Shown here one piece after another: positions 1 through 4,538 of a DNA stretch of 5,411 bases; position 1 is the first letter of the stretch; every line of letters starts with the position of its first letter. The stretch is taken from contig JAEMRJ010000138.1 in assembly GCA_016463365.1 (NCBI GenBank), positions 1 to 5,411 of the forward strand, given 5' to 3'. A model generated the notes under the pieces. It searched no databases and had not been told where the DNA came from. It saw nothing but the letters and a program-made list of their open reading frames with translations. This stretch comes from Thermoleophilaceae bacterium (lineage in GTDB: Bacteria; Actinomycetota; Thermoleophilia; Solirubrobacterales; JACPNS01). The position numbers and the translations under genes were made by a program.

Positions 1-309
1 GAGAGCCAGCAGGGCCGCAACGTCGTCGTGGGCAGCTACGTCTACTCGATCGCGCTCGGAATGAGCGTGCGTGACGTGTCGGGCAAGGCGATCGCCAACC
101 TCGCCACCGACGGCCTCAAGCACACCAAGCCGGTCTTCCACGGCGACACGCTCTACACGGAGTCAGAGGTCCTCGAGAAGGTCCCGTCGTCGACCAAAGA
201 CGACCGCGGCGTCGTCACTGTCCGCACTGACGTCTTCAACCAGCACAACGAGCTGGTGACCACGTTCCAGCGCAAGGTGCTCGTCCCCAAGCGGGGCGCC
301 CAGCTCTGA
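1..309 (+). CDS. MaoC-family (R)-specific enoyl-CoA hydratase, probable mesaconyl-CoA hydratase, 3' part only
   Basis: The reading frame is open from base 1 and ends at TGA 307-309, giving the last 102 residues of a hot-dog-fold hydratase; the start lies off the window. The GTG at 28 is an internal Val codon, not a start, because the frame reads on through a conserved-looking GRNVVVGSYVYS stretch. The pieces GMSVRDVSGKAIANL, FHGDTLY and KDDRGVV match, from memory, the small MaoC proteins encoded beside ccr, meaA and a citrate-lyase-like gene in Streptomyces. Those hydrate mesaconyl-CoA to methylmalyl-CoA in the ethylmalonyl-CoA pathway, in the cytosol. The catalytic Asp/His motif normally lies just upstream of what is visible, so activity cannot be judged. 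A strong hairpin follows the stop, suggesting this is the last gene of its transcript. The family call is firm; the exact substrate is inference, supported by the mutase gene at the other end of the window. Confidence 0.85.
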   Translation, partial: ESQQGRNVVVGSYVYSIALGMSVRDVSGKAIANLATDGLKHTKPVFHGDTLYTESEVLEKVPSSTKDDRGVVTVRTDVFNQHNELVTTFQRKVLVPKRGAQL

Positions 310-318
310 TTGTCTGCA

Positions 319-362
319 CGCCGGCCGCGCTCTGCGACCTGCAGTTGGCGGCCGGCGACTTT
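319..362 (+). terminator. GC-rich hairpin, likely terminator of the MaoC transcript
   Basis: A perfect 10-bp inverted repeat has arms CGCCGGCCGC (319-328) and GCGGCCGGCG (348-357). The 19-nt loop can itself close a 4-bp stem, CTGC 332-335 with GCAG 341-344. It begins 9 bases after the MaoC stop and is followed by ACTTTC, so the T-run is short. This fits a GC-rich actinobacterial terminator, though the weak T-tract makes the intrinsic mechanism uncertain. It also occupies the space just upstream of the next gene's start and could hinder its translation. Confidence 0.55.
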
Positions 363-365
363 CAA

Positions 366-752
366 ATGCAAAACGTCTCTTGGATCACGCAGGTAGGTGC
401 TGTTGAGCTGGCTGTCGGCGCGCTCTCCGGCTGGATCGTCTGGATGGCGACCGACACCGACTGGTTGAAGAAGATCGGCGTGCGTTCGCCGCGCCGCATC
501 TTTCAGGCGCACCTGGATCTGATCATCATGGGCGTGATCCTGATCGCGGTCGGCACCGCTGCGCCGGACTTTCCGACGCCGTGGTCGGTGATTCTTGTGG
601 TCGGCGCCTGGACCAACGCGTTGTTGTTTCTGCCTGCTGCCTGGAGTGACACGAAGCCCAAGGACCTGAAGGCGATCCTCGCCCAGGCCGTTTCGTTCAC
701 GTTGGTGAGCATCGGGACGGTGGCGTTCGCCGTCGAGCTGCTGACGGGCTAG
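366..752 (+). CDS. Small four-helix integral membrane protein, resembling styrene-oxide isomerase / hydroxylaminobenzene mutase
   Basis: A 128-aa hydrophobic protein with four probable membrane helices, at about residues 7-27, 47-66, 73-93 and 105-125, and a basic loop (KKIGVRSPRR) between helices 1 and 2. I chose ATG 366; an in-frame TTG at 345 lies in the right arm region of the preceding hairpin and is unlikely. No Shine-Dalgarno is visible before either start. Helix 2 opens with AHLD (His49) and an MG pair, and helix 3 holds GAWTN (Trp82, Asn84). From memory, this spacing resembles the AH...NG and GWSN elements of styrene-oxide isomerase, a heme-b membrane enzyme, and the related hydroxylaminobenzene mutase fold. 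The length also fits that fold. The enzyme's Asn in the NG pair and Asp before GWSN are not conserved here, so the activity may differ. The gene is convergent with the SRPBCC operon and its stop overlaps that operon's last stop. Membrane location is well supported; the family link is tentative. Confidence 0.75.
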   Translation: MQNVSWITQVGAVELAVGALSGWIVWMATDTDWLKKIGVRSPRRIFQAHLDLIIMGVILIAVGTAAPDFPTPWSVILVVGAWTNALLFLPAAWSDTKPKDLKAILAQAVSFTLVSIGTVAFAVELLTG

Positions 753-1180
753 CTGCGGCGTTCAGCGCCTTCTTCGACGTAGCTCTTGAAGTCCCGACCG
801 TTGCGCTTGATCAGTTCCAACATCACGGGCTTCAGTACCGGGCCGAGCGCCTTTGTCAACAGGTTCAGCTTCAGATCCATCTCGGCGCACCACTCGGTGG
901 AATCCTGATCAACAGCTTTGAAGGTGTTCGTGATCTCAAACGGAACCTGGGCGCCCTCGTAACGCGACTTCGAGAGCGAGGGCGCCTTGCGGTCAAGCAG
1001 CTTGACCGTCAGCTCCTGATTCATGCCGGCGTTGCGCACGGTCTGCAGGGACACGCCGTCTGAGATCTGCTCGTAGGAAATCAGGTTGCCCTGCCACTCG
1101 ACCATCGCCTCGGTGTCTTCAAACACCGCCCAGACCTCTTCAATCGGGCGGTCGATCGTTTCTCGGTGCTCAGCTTTCAA
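749..1180 (-). CDS. SRPBCC (START-like) family protein, downstream tandem paralogue
   Basis: This 143-aa cytosolic-looking protein has no signal or membrane segment. It carries the typical SRPBCC opening, IDRPIEEVWAVFEDTEAMVEW, in which a beta strand leads to helices around an EVWAVF core, and it ends in a long C-terminal helix (KALGPVLKPVMLELIK). SRPBCC proteins form a deep hydrophobic cavity for lipids, polyketides or other small ligands; the ligand here is unknown. The start is TTG at 1180, preceded by AAGGA with a 5-nt spacer; no ATG gives the full N-terminal strand. The start lies inside the end of the upstream gene (11-nt overlap), pointing to coupled translation. A hand alignment with that neighbour gives about 60 identical positions of roughly 137, so they are duplicates. 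This copy is about six residues shorter in the middle loop and has a longer charged tail (EEGAERRS). It is the last gene of the operon. Confidence 0.85.
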   Translation of the reverse strand: MKAEHRETIDRPIEEVWAVFEDTEAMVEWQGNLISYEQISDGVSLQTVRNAGMNQELTVKLLDRKAPSLSKSRYEGAQVPFEITNTFKAVDQDSTEWCAEMDLKLNLLTKALGPVLKPVMLELIKRNGRDFKSYVEEGAERRS

Positions 1181-1601
1181 CGTAATCCTTGAAGTCGGAA
1201 CCCATCTGCTTGGCCAGGTCGCCCATCGCGCTTTTCAGGACGGGCGTCAGGGCCTTCTGCAGCAGGCTCAGTTTGACCTCGATCTCAGCAGACCACTCGG
1301 TTGAATCGTCGTCGAGGTCGACGAAATTGCTGTTCAGTACGAACGGAAGCTGCATGCCCTCGTAGCGGGCAACGACCTGACCGGAGGGGTCGTGATCGAG
1401 AATCGTGACGGTCAGCTCGGTGTCGCCGGAGTCGCGCACAAAGACGACCGACTGAACGGCGCCCTTGGTGTTGCCCCTGCCCTTGACCTGCTTGAACGAT
1501 TTCATCATCCCGAGCCACTCCGGCTGGAGCGACGGATCGTCGAACACGGCCCAGACCTCGGCAAACGGCTTGTCGATGATGATCGAGTGATCGACGATCA
1601 T
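1170..1601 (-). CDS. SRPBCC (START-like) family protein, upstream tandem paralogue
   Basis: This 143-aa protein has the same architecture as its downstream paralogue: an N-terminal IIIDKPFAEVWAVFDDPSLQPEW, a central ELTV strand, a RYEGMQLPF strand, the shared DSTEW motif, and a C-terminal amphipathic helix with KALTPVLK. Shared residues are densest in the last 60, where the C-terminal helix usually closes the ligand pocket. The family binds hydrophobic ligands or acts as cyclase/aromatase or co-chaperone; nothing visible selects among these. The ATG at 1599-1601 overlaps the stop of the upstream CxxC gene by one base (TGATG), and there is no independent Shine-Dalgarno, so translation probably depends on re-initiation after that gene. 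The family call is confident; the specific role is unknown. Confidence 0.87.
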   Translation of the reverse strand: MIVDHSIIIDKPFAEVWAVFDDPSLQPEWLGMMKSFKQVKGRGNTKGAVQSVVFVRDSGDTELTVTILDHDPSGQVVARYEGMQLPFVLNSNFVDLDDDSTEWSAEIEVKLSLLQKALTPVLKSAMGDLAKQMGSDFKDYVES

Positions 1602-2203
1602 CAGTGGTGACCGTTGGGCGTGGATGCCGGCGGTCGTGACTCTTCGGCGAGCGACGCGATCGTCAGATTGCCGCGCGAGGCGTCCTCAAGTACGCCGGCG
1701 GCCTCGTCGGCGTTGCGGGCGTAGAGCTCGATCAGCATGTGGATCACTATCTGACCGTCTTCGTGTTTGTGAAAGCGGACATGGGCGAAGAATTCGCGAA
1801 TGCCGGATTCGCCGAAGGCGGCGTGGGTGAGGGACTCTGCGGCCTCCGGGCCGGCGCACACTTCGACCGACTCCTCAGGCACGGAGACGATCGCCGAGGC
1901 GACCCAGGGTGTGCCGGTGACCATGCGTTCCCAACGGTCTTCGACCGGGGCGATCCGACCGTCGATCAGTGTCAGGTGCGGCTGGTCGTGCAGACAGTCG
2001 ACGCACTGGATGACGGCTTCGTGCAGCTCATCAACCGTCTCGGTGCGCTCGGCGGTGTTGGGATCGATCTTGTAGATGCCCTCCACATGCAACTGAACCT
2101 CGAGGCTGCGTGACCAGCAGCGGTAGCAACGAAGCCAGGCTCCTACGTCGTCAGGGGGTCCGAAAGATTCCACGAGCCACAGTTTAGGGCGAGCGGAAGC
2201 CAT
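1601..2203 (-). CDS. Protein of unknown family with paired CxxC motifs (possible zinc site), first gene of SRPBCC operon
   Basis: I do not recognise this 200-aa protein. The start is ATG at 2203, with GGAGG four bases upstream; a TTG at 2218 would add five residues but lies before that ribosome site. The N-terminal third holds two cysteine pairs, C26-YR-C29 and C67-VD-C70, a spacing compatible with a zinc-ribbon or rubredoxin-like knuckle; His near the second pair (CLHDQPH) could also take part. A central acidic region follows (VPEESVEVCAGPEAAE), then a His-rich stretch at about 136-150 (FAHVRFHKHEDGQIVIH). The tail is Pro/Ser-rich and ends NGHH. There is no signal peptide or membrane helix, so it is probably cytosolic. 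Its stop overlaps the next gene's ATG (TGATG), so it is co-translated with the two SRPBCC proteins and may work with them. Zinc binding is inference from the Cys pattern only. Confidence 0.8.
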   Translation of the reverse strand: MASARPKLWLVESFGPPDDVGAWLRCYRCWSRSLEVQLHVEGIYKIDPNTAERTETVDELHEAVIQCVDCLHDQPHLTLIDGRIAPVEDRWERMVTGTPWVASAIVSVPEESVEVCAGPEAAESLTHAAFGESGIREFFAHVRFHKHEDGQIVIHMLIELYARNADEAAGVLEDASRGNLTIASLAEESRPPASTPNGHH

Positions 2204-2225
2204 GCGTCCTCCATGCAATACCGTA
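2204..2225 (-). promoter_or_regulatory. Ribosome binding site and possible -10 of the CxxC-SRPBCC operon
   Basis: Read on the minus strand, GGAGGA (bases 2212-2207) sits three bases before ATG 2203. It is the strongest Shine-Dalgarno in the window and decides the start over the TTG at 2218. A TAnnnT-type hexamer, TACGGT (2225-2220), lies 16 nt upstream of the ATG and could be a -10 element, but no convincing -35 accompanies it. The ribosome site is well supported; the promoter is weak. Confidence 0.5.
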
Positions 2226-2230
2226 TGAAA

Positions 2231-2314
2231 GCTCGGTTAAGGGGGCGGCTCAGGCATAAGGAGCCGAGACTTACGCGCCGAAGGACTGTTTAGAGCTTCG
2301 GCAGACATTTTTTT
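2231..2314 (+). promoter_or_regulatory. Structured leader of the lipoprotein gene with attenuator-like hairpin
   Basis: Several complementary segments precede the lipoprotein gene: CTCGG 2232-2236, CGGCTC 2246-2251, GAGCCGAG 2261-2268, GCCGAAG 2277-2283 and CTTCGGC 2296-2302. CGGCTC pairs with GAGCCG around a 9-nt loop, while CTCGG can instead pair with CCGAG 2264-2268, so the two are mutually exclusive. GCCGAAG and CTTCGGC form a 7-bp stem with a 12-nt loop, followed five bases later by seven Ts (2308-2314), directly before the ribosome site. GCCGAG 2263-2268 could also compete for CTTCGGC. The layout resembles a transcription attenuator or riboswitch, but I recognise no known class. No clear promoter is visible; TATGAA 2224-2229 is a weak -10 candidate. 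Confidence 0.4.
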
Positions 2315-2315
2315 G

Positions 2316-2321
2316 AAAGGA
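2316..2321 (+). promoter_or_regulatory. Ribosome binding site of the lipoprotein gene
   Basis: AAAGGA lies six bases upstream of ATG 2328, a normal spacing. It starts one base after the T-tract of the leader hairpin and favours the ATG over the in-frame TTG at 2313, which would leave no ribosome site. Confidence 0.7.
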
Positions 2322-2327
2322 ACTTTG

Positions 2328-2867
2328 ATGAAGAAGGTTGGAATCGCTGCGCGGCTGTTGGCCGTGGCCGCCGTTCTCTCGCTGGCGGCATTCACAGTCG
2401 TCGGGTGCGGAGGAGACGATAAGGAAAACAGCTCGAGTTCGAACTCGAGTTCGGACAGCGCTTCCGCGGGTGGTGAGACCCTCTCCTCCGGCGACACGGT
2501 CGGCGAGTCCAAGAAGGTCGTGGTCGGCAAAGACGGCGATTTCGACGCCCAGCAGGCCGCGGTCGTCAAGCGCATCGGCGAGTTCGCCGACGCAACGGCG
2601 AACAAGAAGTACAAGGTGCTCTGCAATGACATCCTCTCGAAGTCGGCGCAGAAGATCGGCGGCGACTGCGTGCGGACGTTCAGCCAGACCGGTGCCCAGC
2701 TGAAGGACTTCAAGATCACCGTCAATTCGGTCGAAGTCGCAAAGGACGGCAAGACCGCAACGGCAGTGGTCGACGTGACTTCAAACGTCAACAAGGCGCA
2801 GCAGTCGCAGAACCTCACGCTGATCAAAGAAGGCGGCGAGTGGCGGGTTCAGATTCTCGGTCAGTAG
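2328..2867 (+). CDS. Secreted lipoprotein with small NTF2-like domain
   Basis: A 179-aa protein with a type II signal peptide: MKK, a basic/hydrophobic core to about residue 23, and lipobox VVGC with Cys27 as the lipidated residue. It is therefore expected to be anchored on the outer face of the membrane. Residues 28-60 are a low-complexity acidic/Ser linker (GGDDKENSSSSNSSSDS). From about residue 70 comes a compact alpha+beta domain: a helix (VVKRIGEFADATANKKYKVL), then two cysteines (99 and 114) placed to form a disulfide, then strands ending in LTLIKEGGEWRVQIL. That ending, with helix-first order, is typical of NTF2-like/DUF4878-type lipoproteins that I associate with Thermoleophilia. Function in the family is mostly unknown; small-ligand binding is a guess. 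The gene is divergent from the CxxC operon and convergent with meaB, with 22 bp between the stops. Exported-lipoprotein status is well supported. Confidence 0.88.
   Translation: MKKVGIAARLLAVAAVLSLAAFTVVGCGGDDKENSSSSNSSSDSASAGGETLSSGDTVGESKKVVVGKDGDFDAQQAAVVKRIGEFADATANKKYKVLCNDILSKSAQKIGGDCVRTFSQTGAQLKDFKITVNSVEVAKDGKTATAVVDVTSNVNKAQQSQNLTLIKEGGEWRVQILGQ
2432..2453 (+). repeat. Palindrome and direct repeat in the lipoprotein Ser linker
   Basis: CTCGAGTTCGAACTCGAG (2432-2449) is a perfect 18-bp palindrome, and CTCGAGTTCG occurs twice in direct orientation, at 2432-2441 and 2444-2453. It encodes the Ser/Asn linker through alternating TCG and AGT codons. It may be a by-product of a short-repeat expansion; it could also fold as an mRNA hairpin. 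Confidence 0.75.
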
Positions 2868-2889
2868 TACCGACCGTCAGAAGGCTGTT

Positions 2890-3867
2890 CTAACGGGCCG
2901 CGGCCCGCTGGTCCAGCAGCTGGCGCAGCTCGCGGTGACCCAGGGCCGGGTCTTGTTCGGCCAGCAGTTTTACGGCACCACGACGCCCACCAAGTGCGCG
3001 GAGTCCGCGCTCACCGTTTTCCTGGGCGAAGGAGTCGAGCGCGGCAAGTCGGCGCACGCGGGAGCGGCGCTCGGTCAGATCAAGCTCTGCGAACTGCTCC
3101 TCGACCGTTCCGATCAGGTCGTCGACGCCACTCGCGGGCGCAACCGAAGAAACGAGCAGAACCGGCGTCTTCGAGCCGACGGCGCGCAGCGCAGAATGAA
3201 GATCGCGCGAGGCATTGAGGGCGATCTTTCCGAGGTCTTTCTTGGTCACAACGAGAATGTCCGGGATCTCCATCACGCCTGACTTGATGAACTGAAGCAC
3301 GTCGCCACTTGCCGGCTGGACGATCACGACGACGATGTCCGCCAGCTCGGCGATGTCGGTTTCAGACTGACCCACGCCGACGGTTTCCACGATCACGACG
3401 TCGAACGCGGCGGCCAGCGCGATCGCCGATTCACGCGTCGTCGGCGCGAGGCCGCCCAACCTGGTGGCGGTTGCGCTTGAGCGCACGAGCACCGCATCGT
3501 CGCGCGAGTCGACAGCCATTCGCGCGCGGTCGCCGAGCAGCGAGCCGCCAGATCGCTTCGAGGACGGGTCGATCGCCAGCACGGCGACAGATTTGTCGCG
3601 GCCGCGCCACAGCGCGATCAGCTCAGAAAGCAGGGTGGACTTGCCGGCGCCCGGTGGTCCGGTGATGCCGACGATCACTCCCGGCGATTCGTTTCCGAGC
3701 CGGGCCGGGGAGAGTTCTGCGAGCAGCGCATCAGCGCGGTCCTGAGCTTCCGCGCCCCGCTGCTCCAGCAGATTCAATGCCGGTGGCGCAGCCGAGCGGT
3801 CGCCCGCGGCCAGTCGCCTGCCCAGCTCTGCAGCGGCTTCATGGCTGATCAGGTTCTCTTCGTTCAC
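2890..3867 (-). CDS. meaB: MeaB/ArgK-type G3E-family GTPase, chaperone of B12-dependent acyl-CoA mutase
   Basis: A 325-aa P-loop GTPase of the usual MeaB length. These proteins gate cofactor loading and protect methylmalonyl- or ethylmalonyl-CoA mutases from inactivation, using GTP hydrolysis, in the cytosol. Visible motifs in order: an N-terminal helical arm (1-60), Walker A GPPGAGKST at 70-78, DPSS at 100-103, GGSLLGDRARM at 107-117, ETVGVGQSE at 161-169 (switch/Walker B region), SGDVLQFIKSGVMEIPDI, and the G4 base-recognition motif as TKKD at 208-211. The usual G4 is NKxD, so Asn is replaced by Thr. A C-terminal dimerisation region follows to residue 325. The start is GTG 3867; no Shine-Dalgarno precedes it, but a TAGACT hexamer sits eight bases upstream, which would fit a leaderless transcript. 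The likely client is the mutase encoded at 4535-5411 on the same strand, from which it is separated by an opposite-strand membrane protein gene. Confidence 0.95.
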   Translation of the reverse strand: MNEENLISHEAAAELGRRLAAGDRSAAPPALNLLEQRGAEAQDRADALLAELSPARLGNESPGVIVGITGPPGAGKSTLLSELIALWRGRDKSVAVLAIDPSSKRSGGSLLGDRARMAVDSRDDAVLVRSSATATRLGGLAPTTRESAIALAAAFDVVIVETVGVGQSETDIAELADIVVVIVQPASGDVLQFIKSGVMEIPDILVVTKKDLGKIALNASRDLHSALRAVGSKTPVLLVSSVAPASGVDDLIGTVEEQFAELDLTERRSRVRRLAALDSFAQENGERGLRALGGRRGAVKLLAEQDPALGHRELRQLLDQRAAAR

Positions 3868-3911
3868 GCTGTGGGAGTCTACGGTCGCCGGTGGCTAGGC
3901 TGCCGCCCGCG
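3868..3911. promoter_or_regulatory. Compact divergent promoter region between meaB and the DUF998-like gene
   Basis: Only 44 bp separate the two chosen starts. On the minus strand TAGACT (3881-3876) lies 8 nt before GTG 3867; on the plus strand TAGGCT (3896-3901) lies 10 nt before ATG 3912. Both fit the TAnnnT -10 pattern, and neither gene has a Shine-Dalgarno, so leaderless or near-leaderless mRNAs are plausible. No clear -35 boxes are seen. This is inference from short motifs. Confidence 0.35.
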
Positions 3912-4538
3912 ATGCAGACAGCGAATCAAGTCACCACTGTCACGGACTCGACGCAGACGCTTGCGACTTTCGTCCTCGTTCTGGTCGCCGCGTCCTTGAT
4001 CTCGCTGGTCAGTGTTCATCTGCTTGACCGAGAGGTCAATCCGATCAAGGACGCCGTGTCTGACTACGGCGCTCGCGACCACGCGTGGTTCTACCGGCTG
4101 GCCGCGATCTGGCTCGGGTTCGCCGCGCTGTTGACTGCGGTGATGCTCTCCGATGCGATGTTTCCGAAGCCGACCGAGACGATTCTCTGCCTGCTCGTCT
4201 TCGCCGCAACGCGCTGGGCGATCACCATGTTCCCCACCGATCTTGAGGGCGAAGATGAGACATCTGTCGGGAAATCTCACCTCGTACTCGCCGTGGTCGC
4301 CTTTGGGTCCGTAGCGCTTGCGGCAGGCTTGTTCGTCGCTTCGATCGGCTCAGACAAGTTCTGGGATTCAAGCTTTCACCTCTTGAATCTGATCGCTCTG
4401 GTTCTGGGTCTCGCCGCCGTCCTGACGGGCGCCGCCCGTGCGCTCGAATGGCCCATCTTCGGACTGATCGAACGGGCTCTCTACCTCTGCATCTTCACCT
4501 GGTTCAGCGCCGTTGCGCTGATTCTGCTCGCGGCTTAG
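3912..4538 (+). CDS. DUF998-like six-helix integral membrane protein
   Basis: A 208-aa membrane protein with about six helices, near residues 17-38, 62-82, 88-106, 122-144, 155-177 and 186-207. After helix 1 comes NPIKDAVSDYG (43-53), and after helix 3 comes FPTDLEG (107-113), followed by a loop and His123 at the start of helix 4. From memory, these SDYG and FPTD signatures are characteristic of the DUF998 family, whose function is unknown. ATG 3912 is preferred; an in-frame GTG at 3891 would add seven residues, and neither has a ribosome site. The gene sits alone on the plus strand between meaB and the mutase gene. Its TAG stop (4536-4538) overlaps the mutase's TAA (4537-4535 on the minus strand). 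Whether it has any role in acyl-CoA metabolism cannot be told from the sequence. Confidence 0.85.
   Translation: MQTANQVTTVTDSTQTLATFVLVLVAASLISLVSVHLLDREVNPIKDAVSDYGARDHAWFYRLAAIWLGFAALLTAVMLSDAMFPKPTETILCLLVFAATRWAITMFPTDLEGEDETSVGKSHLVLAVVAFGSVALAAGLFVASIGSDKFWDSSFHLLNLIALVLGLAAVLTGAARALEWPIFGLIERALYLCIFTWFSAVALILLAA

Noticed and set aside
1739..2113. A 124-codon plus-strand frame opposite the CxxC gene
   Set aside because: No ribosome site or recognisable domain; it is explained as the shadow of a coupled operon gene with the strongest ribosome site in the window.
749..2203. CxxC-SRPBCC operon as a toxin-antitoxin or phage-defence system
   Set aside because: No nuclease, DNA-binding, toxin or membrane-pore features are seen, and the setting is metabolic rather than a defence island.
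2313..2327. TTG 2313 as start of the lipoprotein
   Set aside because: It falls in the leader T-tract, lacks a ribosome site, and the ATG at 2328 has AAAGGA at good spacing.
2237..2827. A 196-codon open frame on the minus strand opposite the lipoprotein gene
   Set aside because: It mirrors the lipoprotein frame, is rich in Ser/Pro/Thr without domain features, and the plus-strand gene has a clear ribosome site, signal peptide and lipobox.
2894..2907. Perfect 14-bp palindrome CGGGCCGCGGCCCG at the 3' end of meaB
   Set aside because: It encodes the Ala/Arg tail (RAAAR), has no T-run for either strand and no loop, so chance in GC-rich codons is enough; a terminator for the convergent genes is not supported.
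3309..3745. Two Arg/Ser-rich plus-strand frames opposite meaB
   Set aside because: Composition is typical of antisense reading of a GC-rich gene, and the opposite strand encodes an unambiguous GTPase.
3879..4280. A 133-codon minus-strand frame opposite the DUF998-like gene
   Set aside because: Arg/Glu/Gly-rich with no domain; the plus strand gives a coherent six-helix protein with conserved motifs.
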